A stretch of 64,000 bases of DNA, from assembly GCF_009389715.1 (NCBI RefSeq), contig NC_052395.1:19805993-19869992 (forward strand), given 5' to 3'. Positions 45,210-57,385 of the stretch are shown piece after piece (position 1 is the stretch's first letter; the number at the start of each line of letters is the position of its first letter). Origin of the DNA: Phoenix dactylifera. Its lineage: Eukaryota; Streptophyta; Magnoliopsida; Arecales; Arecaceae. The notes below the pieces were generated by a model. That model was not told where the DNA came from, searched no databases, and worked only from the letters and a program-made list of their open reading frames with translations. The translations under genes and the position numbers were made by a program.

Positions 45210-48200
45210 TATATGGTATGATATGGGATGCATATGAGAAAAAGCATTAATGGTTATCTTCTCTTTTTTAATGAGAATATATAGTAACTCTTAGTTAGTT
45301 GATTATTATTATTTATTTAATTTTAAAGAAAATCCCACCTATGCCGGGTGGCTAGGTGGTGGATAAGCTCTTCCCTTTCCTATAGGTAAAAAAGAAATTT
45401 ATTAAGATTTATTTTAATTGAAAAAGCATGCTGAGAGCATTAAGGATGAAAAACTAGCAGCACATCAAAATTGGCAAAGATTTAGAAGCAGCAAATAGAA
45501 GCTCAAGCTGCATGGTTTCAGAAAAGACAATACCTTGTGATCTATTATTTTTTTAATATTATGCTAATGAACTTCTTAATATCAAATAGCTTATTGTTAA
45601 AAATGCTTTTCTTGGATATTGTGATTTTCTTTTGTAATATCATAGTAAATTTAGGAGAGTATATAAGACGGTCAAGAAAGCTCACTAGGTAAAACCAATT
45701 TTCCTAGAAGCCATTCCTAAGAAAATTAAAAAAACATCACTTATTATTTTCTGTTTCAAATTGCTTTTCCAATAAATGGTTTTCTTTAACTTTAAGATGG
45801 TGCGGGAATTTCTCAGAAAATGTTCTTCCATGGTTGCTGGTAGTCATGAGGAAGGAGAGGGGTTGTATTGTTAAAGATGTAGTAATTGAGATCTAAAATA
45901 ATTGGAAAATTTTCATTTATTTCATTTATTTCATTCTTTTTTTTATATATAGCATAGAGATGAATCGCATTCATTAATGGTACACCTCATGGTTCTCTTT
46001 CTCTCTCACACAGAGAAATAAAGAAACAGATAAAAGTTAGGCCAAGCCTAAAGTGGTACATCTCATGGTCAAGGGGATGGTTAAGGCTGACAAATTAACT
46101 TGCAAGAACTTCTATCATAAATCTCCTTAGCAGAAATGTTAAATTTATTTGTTCTCGTTATTTTTAAATGATAAGAGTAGGTCATCGGTTCCTTATTGTT
46201 TTAGTGGTTACTACAACGGATCTTATGATTATATTAGCTATCTATAGGGCTTGGTGAATAGGAGGTTGTAGCTGCTCTTTTCATTGGTTGTTTGTATCCA
46301 TTTTCATTGGTGAAACACAATAATGTAGTCCTAGAGTGATTCGATGTACAGTGTACAGTGGGGTATTAGTGGCCTACCTTTATGATAAAAAAATTGTGTA
46401 TTATTCTAATATAATTTGTCGAAGCTTAAAATACAATTTGTCGAAGTTTTAAAAAATTGATATTAAATAATGGCAACTTGATTTTTAAGGTTTTATTATA
46501 ATAGCCAATTTGTAGTTTAAAACTAATTTAGGTACTGAATATGAGTATATAATATTAAGATCATTACAATTTGTCTATCTTGGACTTCTTTCTCATTCTA
46601 GTTACAAATTTAGATTGTCCAACAGATTTAATGTAAACTATGGATAACTAATTAGTGGTGCTGAGAGGCTATTGTACGTGGCAAGCTTACTTTTAATCTC
46701 AAAAGAGAAGGATAAAAATTGTACTGATATAGTTATAAAATAATTTCTTTTTGAAAGTAAGCTACAAAATAATTGTATATCAGCAAAATAGGATAGTGAA
46801 AAACTAAAAACACATTAAACTATTTATATCTCTCATTCATTATTTTTATCTCACTTTTAAATTTTTTGTTATGAAGTTGAATTATGCTTAGCTCCTAATC
46901 ATGTGAATGAAATAAAAATGTATCATCATGTTCTTTAATTCCCCTTTTTCTTTGTGCTAACATTAACATCAACGATTGCTTAATAAGTAATTTAACGTAC
47001 TATATCCTCGGTTTTATTGAAAAATAGACTATTAATTTTGATCCACTAATTTCTAAAGTTTCAAGAATAAAGAACCAGCCAATTGTGGAAGAAATCTTTG
47101 ATGAGGCGTAGTTTTAGACTGTGGACAAAGGAACAAAACAACACAAAGAATAAAGCATCTAAACTTATCTGGACATTAAGTTTTTTGATTATAATATATA
47201 TATGAGATATATTTTAATGCTAAGATAATATTTTTAAAAATATGATAATAAAGATTTTTGAGAGAACTTACATGAATCCATTGGCAAGATGTTTCCCGAT
47301 GGTTTTCAGTTTATATCCATGGTGCATATCCTACGAATTCCCCTCTAGATTCCCAAGATTTTAATTAATGAGTTAGATTCTCTCACGGTCCCCATCAGAG
47401 TCCAAGTACATAGGAACCTAGTCTTTCTCCACCGGCCCTGCTCCCATAGAATACACGGCTGCTAACTTATTTCCCCGGTTTGCGAAAAACCTAGGGCTCT
47501 ATCTGAATCAAACTTTGAAAATGATTGATAAATTCTCGCCCCCTGATTCCATGACCTAAAATCCGGCAAGACCCGTCATCCTCACCGTCGTCAATCGTCA
47601 TCACCTGCCACAAGAGAACCAGAAGAAAACTATATCATCAACTTTTTTCCCGATTCTCGTGTGCTAAATTTCTAACCACAGAGGCATGGTATAGCTACAT
47701 AAGAAAACAAAGAAAGCTGATAAAAGGAAAAAAAAAAAGGTAGGTCCAAACTCCAAACCAGCCATCAGAACCACTTTGACAGCAATAGATTAGATCGAAG
47801 CATGCAACCTGCAGTCAATTGCATTGCTCTCGTCAGCAACTCTGTTTTGCCTTAAATTTAACTGGGAGCAAGTCTATCAGCCAGTCCAAAAAACTCTAAT
47901 AGATGAGAGTGAGTTGGTAGCCCAGTGATCTTACTTCCAACCAAATGGTTCCAAATTCGAAATGCACGGACATCGATTAAATTATGGAGACCGGATGCTT
48001 CATGCTCGGACAAGAAATCTGGAAGAACGTATTGCTCTGTTAGTAGTCTCAATGGTGCCAGGCCTCACACGTGGTATTCGTGCCGAAACTCAGGGGGATA
48101 ACCAAACCGGGCCCACGAATGAAAAGGATATGAGTAAAACCGGTCGGAATGTCCAAAACACGATCATTTCTGCCCGTATCGAACATTCTCTTAGCAAGAT

Positions 48201-49202
48201 GAAAGCTCAATGAGAACTGCTACGTGGGGATGGACTTGTCCATCCCTCCCCCTCTCCCCCATTTTGAGAGAAAAAGAAAAAAAAAAAAAAAAGACGCCGG
48301 AAGTTGGTGACTGAATCGAAACTTTTAATTCGAAAAAAGTATTGCAGACTGTGACCTTGCTTTCAGCTCACCAGCTCTTCTTGCCGGAGAGCCTCGAAAC
48401 CATCGGGAATCGCGTTCGGCTCGCTCTCTTCTTTCCTTTTTTTTTTTTTTTTATCGCCACAAAGCTGAACCGAAAAAACGACGACGCCAGCTGTACCATC
48501 CACTCCGTCCTCCGGGAAAAAACCTCCCTCCCGGTCCCACATAAGAAACTGAACCGATAATAGTCTCCATCGCCGACTTGTAACATATAATAATATTTCA
48601 TATCAAGTACATATAATAATTACACTCATCAATTCTCTTTAGTTTCTTTTATCATTCACGGGTCAGTATTGTTTCCACGCAAGCTACAATCAGCGATTCG
48701 CCTTGCTTTTTGCTCACCATAAAGAAGAACGAGTGACAGGTGGTAGATAACTTCGCTACAGAGAAAGCAGGGAATCCACCCTGAAACTTCACATCATAAA
48801 TCCACAGAAAACCCAGACAATGGGAGCATTACCGTTTTTAGTATTTCCCCTAAGCTAAAACCCCTGATAACACACAATTAACTAGAGGAAAAAAAAACCT
48901 CTACCTTCTCTCTACATCATATTATATCATAAAGGCTACACATATAAGGAAAGGGCTGTAAGCATAAAGATACATACAGATGAAAACAAGATGAAATGGA
49001 CCCTCTAACCTCCAACTCCTAACCAAAGGAGAGGAGTTGGGGAGGGGAGGGGAGGGGGAATAAAAAAAGAGGGGAAGAGGAGGGGCTGAGGATGTTGCAT
49101 ATTGGATTATAATATTAAACAAATTCCTCAAAACGACGCCAAAACTGTCAATCTCCTAGTCTTCGCCATTTCTATGCTACAGAGGAGCTTAATTTCTCAT
49201 CA
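45210..49202. other. Intergenic and LBD 3' flank, no gene recognised
   Basis: AT-rich with short open frames lacking domains. Poly-T and poly-A runs at 48278-48292 and 48436-48452. About 48880-49202 is the likely 3' untranslated region of the LBD gene, with a G/A-rich tract at 49027-49090. Confidence 0.45.
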
Positions 49203-50215
49203 TCACGCCGGCAGTTCGAGCCCGAGATCCATCCTACACGTGTCGGATCCCCAGGTGCTAACGTCGCACCGCGCCTCAGCCGCGGGCCGGGTGGTCCGGC
49301 CGGCTCTGGAGACCGGTTCGAAACCCAGGGTCAGCTCCAGCCCCACCTCGCTCTCCTCGGCCACGTTCGGCTCGCCTTGGCTCACGTGCGACCCCTCCGC
49401 CGTCTCCCCGGAGAACACGCTCTCGTTCTCCCGGCTATCGCCGTCCCCCGCTCCTGCGGCCGCCGCAGCCTCCCCGGCGTCGGGCTCGGTCGCCTGGCTC
49501 CCGGCCGACTCATGGCTCCGAGCGCGCTTGAAGTCGACCGGGTAACAACGGGGCCAGCTAAGATCGCAAGGCGGGGCGGAGTCCTGTTCAGCCACCTCGA
49601 CCAGTACGGCTCCGTGCTTCGGTTTAGCAGCGGCGACGCGCTTGAACCGGGTGCGTGACTTGGAGATCTTGTGCAGTTCCGCGGCGGCCCGGGTGGCGGC
49701 GGCGTCGTCGGAGTCCTTGGAGACGTGGCGGATGTCGTAGGCCTTGAGGGGAGGAACGGGGGTGGAGGCGGCTGTCTCGGAGGGGATTTGCATGATGGGA
49801 GCGCCCTTGAGCACCGCTTCCACCGCCGCCTGGCAGAGCTGCCAGCTGCCGGACCACAGCAGGCCAACCGAGCCGTAGATCGGGTTCACGATCCTCCCAC
49901 AAGCTTCGTAGAGCAGCGAACGGAATATTGCTGAACCAGCGAACACCACAACATCAATTTAACGCCCGCAGAGGATCGTAAACAACCATAAAAGAAATAA
50001 AAGAACAGAGGCAATGAGGACGAACCAGGACGGAGGTGCTCTGGGCCGGCGTTGATGAGGTTCATGAGCCCGGCGCGGCCGTAGAATTTGGCGAGGAAGA
50101 CGGTGGCGTTGGCCTGGGACTCGGGTTTCTTGATCCACTGGAGACACGGCCGGATGCTGCAGTTCTCGCTGCACCCCTTGCGGAGCACCCGGCATCCATT
50201 GCAGCTCATCCTCAT
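49203..50215 (-). CDS. Class II LOB-domain transcription factor (LBD40/41/42-like)
   Basis: Exon 1 (50215-50026) and exon 2 (49930-49203) join across a 95-base intron (donor CCTG|GTTCGT, acceptor TTCAG|CAATATT) into 305 codons. Residues 5-19 form the LOB zinc motif C-x2-C-x6-C-x3-C. FYGRAG (44-49) begins the GAS block, and [22 protein letters not shown] follows. The leucine-zipper-like coil of class I proteins is absent, so it is class [22 protein letters not shown] and [13 protein letters not shown] are typical of the LBD41 group, in which some Arabidopsis members respond to low oxygen (family knowledge). A basic stretch at 150-166 may be a nuclear signal. Two LxLxL motifs, LELTL (261-265) and LGLEL (299-303), suggest repression through TOPLESS-type corepressors. 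Coding GC is high, as in many monocot genes. Confidence 0.93.
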
Positions 50216-50285
50216 CTTGTCCGCTTCTTCTCTCCTTCTGCGCCTCTCAACTGACCGACGGGAGAAATTCCCCTTCTCAAATCTT

Positions 50286-50306
50286 CTCCTCCTCCTCCTC
50301 CTCCTC
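50286..50306. repeat. (CTC)n tract in LBD 5' leader
   Basis: Trinucleotide run (GAG on the sense strand), typical of plant 5' untranslated regions. Confidence 0.9.
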
Positions 50307-50495
50307 TGTATCTGGAGTCGAGAGATCGCTTTCCTTGGTGCCGGTCGCGGCCAGCTGCCTCACATAAGAGAAAAGGCCAAAAGAAAGGGGCTCTGGAAAA
50401 AGAAACTGAAGAGGACGTTCGCGGGAGCGAGGAATATCGAAGGAAACGAGGGTAAAGATTTGATGTGCGAGAGGAGGAACGAGAGACGGGGAGGG

Positions 50496-50501
50496 TTTAT
50501 A
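50496..50501 (-). promoter_or_regulatory. TATA box candidate of the LBD gene
   Basis: TATAAA on the minus strand in the context CCACTTATAAACCCTCCCC, about 280 bases before the start codon; this would leave a leader of about 250 bases. No other good TATA lies nearer. Confidence 0.45.
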
Positions 50502-51180
50502 AGTGGTTGGAGAGAGAAGAGCCGCGGATTTGGGGAATAGCCGGTGGTTTCTTAAAGCGGGATTGGGCTATAAAAATAAAAGTTTTTTTGCGTTCACGTC
50601 CTGGGGGCGCACAGAAGGAGGAATCTTGCCCCCGAAACATCCTCTAAATTACGTCCGTTCGTTCCATCTCATATCATAACCCTGGTCCAATGGATAAAGG
50701 GTCCAAAGCAAGAGCCCGGGGGGGATCGAGCGAAGCCGCAGCGCGTGGCGTCCACATTCGCATCGCAGGGTGCGGCCGGGTCGCCACATTTCCGGGAAAG
50801 GGGTAGAAACGCACGCCACCCACCCCATGCCTAAACCAAAAACTCCCAGCCACCACTCCCCGTTTTCTGGAATTCGTACAGCGAAACCCACGGTTTTGGG
50901 CTTCCCGGTTTTCCCAGGACTGTGGGCGCCCGACGGGACTCGCCAGCGGTATTCCCACTCTCACCCAATGTTTCCACTTTTCGTGCTCATCTGGTCCTCT
51001 TCTCCCCCCTTTCTCTCCTCCGCCCTCCTTTTATTAATTACTGTGGCTAATAACCTCTTTAAAAAATGGAACCACGTTATTCAATAATACAATATTAGAG
51101 TTCCTCCGCTCTACGCATGCAACCTTGTGTAAAATAATACTATAGGGACCGTCATTGGTTTTTGCTATTTTATATTACAG
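50502..51180. other. LBD upstream region
   Basis: GC-rich to about 51010, then AT-rich. The open frames on both strands show no family features and are explained by base composition. Confidence 0.4.
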
Positions 51181-51181
51181 T

Positions 51182-51424
51182 CTAATATTTTTTTTTTAGT
51201 ACAACGATGGTTTATATCATCCTAGCATCAACACTATTCTCGGTATAAAAAAAAGAAGGCGACATAAAGAAAAAAAAATAGAACCGAGGCTAATCCCACG
51301 AACCTCACCTAAGTGGGGAGCAGAAAAAGGAACAATCCATTTTGCAATCTTATTCACTTTTCGAAATACATGAGCAATTTGGATGAACCACATCTCACTA
51401 ATAGCCTCGGTTTAATATTTTTTG
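51182..51424 (-). mobile_element. 5'-truncated LINE, RNase H remnant C
   Basis: Minus translation keeps an open frame with IAHVFRKVNKIAKWI, matching AKHVFREANGAADWV of the full LINE, and ends in an A tail (T run 51189-51197 on plus). TAATATTTTTT flanks both sides (51183-51193 and 51413-51423), a probable target-site duplication, with one mismatch if extended. Confidence 0.75.
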
Positions 51425-53283
51425 CCGCCTCTTAATAGTGTAGAGCTCTCGCGAGAGTGAATGGGAAGGGGGCAAAAAGATTGATTGACCATCAAACTGC
51501 TCAAATTTCCCTGTTTCTATGTTTAAGATGGAATTTGTACGCTAAAGTTGGGAGTTAGATGGGCAGCATATCTACCCCCTTCAAAACTCTTTACTTAAGT
51601 GCATCGGCAATCATAAGATGATAACATTATTGCTAGTCATAATAAGATATAATACTATAACGGATAATGTCAACTCTTCGTAGCGAAGGAAAAATGCAGG
51701 ACATATAGGGGATATGCATGTTATATGTTACTTAGAAATTAATAAAGAGTTAAATAGTATCGTAATAAAATATTTTTAGTGTATTAATTAAACAACCAAT
51801 CTTATAGATAATGTAAACATGACTGACTTTTTATATTTTGCAAATAGTCCTAATATTTGTAGTGTTAATCTATTACTTGAATGTAATTGCAAAACTTTTT
51901 TTTTTCCATCAATTTTAAGCCGTTGCCGCTCCTAAAGAAAACTTTCAAGTGTTGATGGTTCTTAAAATATCATGGTATCTTCAAGGACACTCTAACTCAA
52001 CAGGGAACTTCTTCAAATGTAGCTAAAACTTGTTGCATCTTCTGCAAATTCAAAAAATTTCTGGACTCCTTGTATTAGTTCTTAATAGTTCTATTCATTC
52101 TATCGAAGCATTAAGAGGTTAAAAAAAAAAAAAAGCATTAGCAATCTCTTGGTCTCTGATGCTTTGAATTAATAGCCATTATTTCCTTCAAAAGAAAAGA
52201 AGTTGGAAGAATCCCTATATCTGCCAAAGCTACAATGCCATCAAATTTCATTAGAACCCGGTAATATTTAGGGGGTTATCATTTTACTAAAATTCCAAAC
52301 CCACTTCCTATCAAAATTGTTTTGGACCATATTTTATTAGACCTCCACGCTTCCAACCCCCCGCCCCTTAGCAACCCTGAGGTCAGTGAAGCTTCAAGTC
52401 AATGATCACAACTACAGGCCTGTAATAATATATTCAAGTAGCAGGTTCCATCAATATTTACATAAAATTTACTGATCTCTAGAAGTTAACATTTGATCCA
52501 AGTTTCAGGTACCACTCCACTATCAAGAATTGTTGAAGAGTAGAGATTAGATTTCATGAATCAACTAGGGAAACTATCAAATGCTATCTTTTATTCTTCT
52601 TAGTTTAGTGGCAAGATTTTTCAGAAACCTTCAAAAGGAGGCCATTTTTTTAAAAGCAATAAATCATTCATTAAGCATTTCTACATGTGTATGAAACATT
52701 TCCATTGAAGTCGATTCTACATTCTCACCAATCAACACTGATACATCGAGTTGGCATGGGTCTGCTTAGCTTAGATAAGTTTAGCCAAGTGTATAAAACC
52801 TTTTGGGAGTCATATCAAGAAATATTTAAAAAAAATCAATACTAGCACTAATATAGTCATATTTGTAATGATAATAAGAAGTTTTATAGGATCTTTAGTG
52901 AACTTCTCATTTACAAAAATTACTATGCCCTGACCCAATTCAAATTGTTTGAAAACACACTTTGTTTTATGTCATATTAGAGTTGTTAAGACACTAGCTA
53001 GAAGAGAAACTAAAACCAAAAGGATTACAAAAATAGAAATGAGAAGTGATATTTAAAAAGTCCCTATATGAGAAAACAGGGAGCCTGATAAAAAAAATAA
53101 TATGAATGGCATAGAATATGCATGTAAACAAATTACATAGAGGTTATAGAAACATCTATACAATATTTGTCTTTGGTGAATTTCCATTGATTTCTCAAGT
53201 GAAAGGTAAAATGCTGGGGGTTTTTTTTGTAAAAAAAAAATGGAGAGACTAGAGAAATACCGGTGTAGAACTTGTGTTTACTA
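51425..53283. other. Intergenic, AT-rich, no gene recognised
   Basis: Nothing recognised on either strand. Confidence 0.5.
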
Positions 53284-53440
53284 AATTTCCATTGATTTCT
53301 CAAGTCGACAGAACTTCAAAGGTTTGCATTTCTCTTTTATATATTTGGAAAAGAATATTTGCAAGATCAATCCAGATCTATCAAGATAATAAAACATGAT
53401 AAAAATGCTTGGAGGCAACATTTATGCACATGAAATGTTT
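53281..53440. repeat. Direct repeat, copy 1 (partner at 54021)
   Basis: Shares with 54021-54230 the ordered blocks TTTGGAAAAGAA.ATTTG, AAGATCAAT/AGGTCAATC, ATAAAACATG and CACATGAAATGTT. The second copy has about 50 extra bases. Confidence 0.7.
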
Positions 53441-53457
53441 TAGTCTTTTATGACTCA

Positions 53458-53650
53458 TCCATCTGCACAGATCTCAAAATGCTTCATTCTCTATCATTCA
53501 TTCATCTGCATAAATCTCAAGCGCTCTATCCTCTATCATTCATGTGCATGCATAGATCTCAAAGTGCTTAATCATCCGTTGTACATCTATTATCTGTATA
53601 GATCTTAAAGTACTTGATCTTCTGTCATTCATCCACCTGTACAAATGTTA
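53458..53650. repeat. Minisatellite, 4-5 units of about 43-48 bp
   Basis: Units built on CATCTGCACAGATCTCAAAATGC...TCATTCAT start at about 53461, 53504, 53547, 53591 and 53634. It is related to the 47-bp duplication at 43281. Confidence 0.8.
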
Positions 53651-54020
53651 AATGAACCGTATAAGCGATCCCAATGGATCACTTTGATTTTTAGAAAAAA
53701 AAAGTTCTAATTTTTTTTTAATTATCTTTCTCTTTTCTTCTATTTCCGCCAAAACAAGAGGTGCCCTAATAAGTTAGTGAAAAAGGCATTTCTAAAATTT
53801 TACGAATATTTTGTTATCACTTGATCATAAGGTGACAATTTGTAATAAAGATAGATGAATGGATTATATTGCAACGAAAAATAAGTTATGGTGGCTAATT
53901 CAAACTTTTTTAAAAAAATTGGGATGAAGTGTAATTAGCTCAATTGAAGAGGTGTCGTCATAAGTTTTCAAAAAAGATTGTAGAGATTATAGAAATATCC
54001 CTGAAAGTTTTGTTTTTAGT

Positions 54021-54230
54021 AAATTATCATTGGTTTCTCACGAAGACAGGATACCAAGGTTTGCTCTTTTTTTATTTGGAAAAGAACATTTGGAAGGTCA
54101 ATCGATATCCATTAAGATGATAAAACATGGTCTAAAATCCAAACCACCTGTCCCAGTCCCAGGAATACTGATAATTATTTGTTGAAAAATGCTCAGTGAC
54201 ATCTCTTGGGCACATGAAATGTTCATGGAG
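54021..54230. repeat. Direct repeat, copy 2 (partner at 53281)
   Basis: See 53281-53440; same orientation, diverged, with an internal insertion relative to copy 1. Confidence 0.7.
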
Positions 54231-54739
54231 CCAACCTATAATCAATCCATCCTTCCTATTTGACACAAATTTATTTTTTTTGTACATAATAACAGTAGTC
54301 ACACAGCATTACTCTTATTTGTTTCATGCTAATAAATAAATTTGAAGCAGACAAATATAGAAAATCAAATGATTTTTTATAAAAATGTTTATGGTGTACA
54401 CTTTCTCCAGGATGACGTGATCATAGAAAAAAGTAAATCTGGCCAACTGGCAAGATTTCTCGTGGGCACCTGCACCTCCTTTTTGGCAGGAGGTACAGGA
54501 TACACGGGAGGGCGGTGTTTTCTTATAAATATTTTTTTAAAAAAATTTAAATTTGCATAAATATTTTTTTTAAAATTTATATTTATTCATGTATTCTTAT
54601 AAAACATTGTTTTTACAAAAACCTCTAGTATAACTATTTTTCTGACACAATTAATAAAAAATATATTTATTCTAATTAAAAATAAAATAAAAATTTGAAA
54701 TTATTTTTTGTTCTTCATCGTGATCGTCTTATGTGGAGG
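54231..54739. other. Intergenic, no gene recognised
   Basis: Strongly AT-rich in 54520-54700. Confidence 0.5.
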
Positions 54740-55170
54740 TATAGGTTTCGTCGTCAGAGATCATGAGTCCAAACTAGTGGCAGCAGGATTAGTGGATCTT
54801 CGATATCTTGGTGATGTGTACCAAGCTTAGAGCTGCCTAGAAGGGCATTTCTTATGCCTGACGGATACTGGACGCGGAACGGCTCATTCTCAAGCGCAAC
54901 TCGCCGTGGTGATCGATTGGGTTCGAGGTCGGAATCGTGCACACGACGGTAGGCCGTTGCTCCTTAACATTCACAGGCTTTTACAGAAGTGTCGCCCATC
55001 ATGCAATACACATATACATGGAAGCGAATGGTGCAGCTGACTAGGTTGCTTTCTATGCAGCCCACCATTCCAGAAACTTTGTATGAAGGGAGTGTGACAA
55101 AGAGGCAGGTTCTTTATTTGCTTTATTATTTTCTGATTTTTTTGGCGGCATCCACAGCCGCAGAGTGTGA
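54740..55170 (+). mobile_element. LINE RNase H remnant D (plus strand)
   Basis: Plus-strand translation shows GFVVRDHESKLVAAG (full LINE: GFVIRGPHSRLVAAG), then LAVVIDWVRG, then MEANGAAD, a stop, VAFYAAHHS, and a tail ending GGIHSRRV before TGA at 55167-55169, matching the full LINE tail IGCIHTRTV. Several stops and frame changes are present. It is the only remnant in plus orientation. Confidence 0.85.
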
Positions 55171-55182
55171 ACCGCCATTGTA

Positions 55183-55185
<3 letters not shown>

Positions 55186-55214
<29 letters not shown>
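55186..55214. repeat. (AT)n microsatellite
   Basis: Follows directly after the LINE remnant's 3' end, where a tail would be expected. Confidence 0.95.
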
Positions 55215-55217
<3 letters not shown>

Positions 55218-55770
55218 GAATATCTATATATTAAGAATATTTTAGTTATTTTAATTAAAAATTATTAATTTTTTAACGGCTGTAGATGAGGTGGGTACAC
55301 TTGCAAAAAAAAAAGAAAAAAAATAAAATAACTAATTTTTTAACTACAGAGATAGAGAGGAAAGTATCCGGTGGTTCATTTGCGTAGACGTGTGCTCTTG
55401 GCTCGTCTTTTCTCCCGGTAGCTCATTATTTGATCATGACGTCCGGGGAGCAGCGACGCCGACCAAGTTAGCCATTCGCTGTCGCTCCCGCTGTTCGCGG
55501 GCCCTCCTCCCATCCTCCTTTCCCTGACTCCGGGCCGTCCCCTTCGATTCTAGTCCCATCCTGGCTGCTGCTGCTCCTTCAAAAAGAACGCTTGATTTCA
55601 TCGATCGCTGTCAAAAATAAAATATTAACAGCAACCCCCCCTATTTCTTTCCCCAAATGGAAATATTTCCAGGCCTGCCAGGCCCTCGCTTTCGCGTCCC
55701 ACGTCACGGAGGGTTTTGAGGGCGTAGCCCGTGAAAGGATGTGGGAAACGATTCGACGACTCCTTCCCCC
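55215..55770. other. Intergenic, GC-rich island 55380-55700
   Basis: A local rise in GC without a recognised gene. Confidence 0.4.
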
Positions 55771-55817
55771 TCTGGAGGCTTATCTTTTTTTTTAGCTAAA
55801 ATTCTGGAGGCTTATCT
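55771..55817 (-). mobile_element. Minimal LINE insertion (about 17 bp) with 15-bp target-site duplication
   Basis: TCTGGAGGCTTATCT occurs at 55771-55785 and 55803-55817. The only sequence between is T-rich plus AGCTAAAAT, which on the minus strand reads ATTTTAGCT then an A run. This is what a reverse transcript aborted after the poly(A) tail and about nine bases would leave, and the terminus resembles the TAGCAAAA ends of the other LINE copies here. Confidence 0.7.
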
Positions 55818-55967
55818 CCGGATCATCTAATATCAGGTGATTTAAGATAACGGTATTTACTATGCTATCTATTTGGTTTCTGCTTTTCTTTTCTAAAGAT
55901 TTATTTGGTATCCTTCGGTACCTTATTTAATTCTGTAGTTATAAAGTTTATTTTTTAATTTTTATTC

Positions 55968-55999
<32 letters not shown>

Positions 56000-57385
56000 T
56001 TATTCATATTTATTTAAAATAAATACAAAGATGAGTTTTTGCATCCACCTAATATTCGTATCAATATCAGTATTTGTAAAATCAAACAAATATGGATATC
56101 GATACTAATATCCGATCCGTATTCAATCCAGTTTTAGCCCTAGTTTTTGAGTGTGTTGTGCACTAGTTGCTTGGTTGTCCTAGTCAAGATGCAAAGCTAA
56201 CCTTGCATTAGTCATCGTAAGGAATTTGACCAAATCTTGCTCATCGTGGTGGTAGTAGGATCTAGTTTGATCCAATGAGTCCGCTACAAGCCTCGACAAT
56301 GGTGGATTCAAAATTTTGATCACGGGAGGACAAGACAGAGAACAACTAGTAGTAAAGTATTTGTCAAGGTAAATTTCAAGTCCTTTTGATTTGTTTGAAG
56401 AATTATGGGTGCCCATTTCTTGCAATCCCAATGGAAACTTCGTTAACTATATTATCTGATGTGGAATATCTCCAATTAAATTATTAAAGATCCTTTAACC
56501 CATCCTAAATTAGTTACATTTATAGCATGTGCGCACGCGCATGTATCCATGCATGCAATTTGTATGGGTGGACAAAAAACTAAAAAATATATTATGCATT
56601 AGAAATCACATAAATAAAACACCGTTAGACATGGATTTGGATCCAAACCAAGTTACATTTTTAGTACCAGCTGCGAGCGGCTTTGCCCATCTTGAAATAT
56701 CAAAATAAATCAAAAGAAAGCTTTCCCTTGGGGTAGCAGCTTTTCATGGTTTATAACAAGTGGCTTGCTCTTCATGTTATTAAATTCCCTCATTTGTTGC
56801 AGAGTATGTTGTTAAAGAGTGGTTATCCTAGTTTAACTAGTAGTCAAGCTTATAAAACAAACTAAAATTTTCAATATCAATGGAAAAAATTCAGTGAAAG
56901 AAGGCTAGAAATATGTTCTTCAATATAATATTTCTTATCATCAATTACACCAAAGCATGCGCTTTCTATATTGCTCCGTATGGTTGATTATCAATAGCTT
57001 ATTAGTTTTGGTATCCTTCTTGTAGTTGTAACATAGCAAATGATTGTCTTCAATATATTGTATAATCTAGATCTCGCCAATCCTCTAAATTTTTAAGTGA
57101 TAGCAGTAAATGAGATTGTAAAATATTTATTTCACAAGCCTTGCATATTCTCTAAATCCTCGCCGTAAGGAGTATGCAGCCATGTCACATGGTCAATCTA
57201 AATAATAGGTTCGAGGCATGACACTGCTAGACACTCTAGAATTGCAGATATGCTAGCAAGAAAGCTCACAAGAAGAAGCTTTTTCACAGTCTATTGGAGT
57301 TATGCTATTACAACTTCATTAACAATCTTTGCAGGAACTCCTATCTACTGTATGAGTTAGTCCTTGATGATTTAAGATCACCATA
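55818..57385. other. Intergenic, AT-rich, no gene recognised
   Basis: An AT microsatellite at about 55969-55990. No gene seen. Confidence 0.5.

Noticed and set aside
49377..49902. Several open frames on both strands across the LBD second exon
   Set aside because: Overlaps of a GC-rich coding exon; only the 49203-49930 frame joins exon 1 and matches the LBD family.
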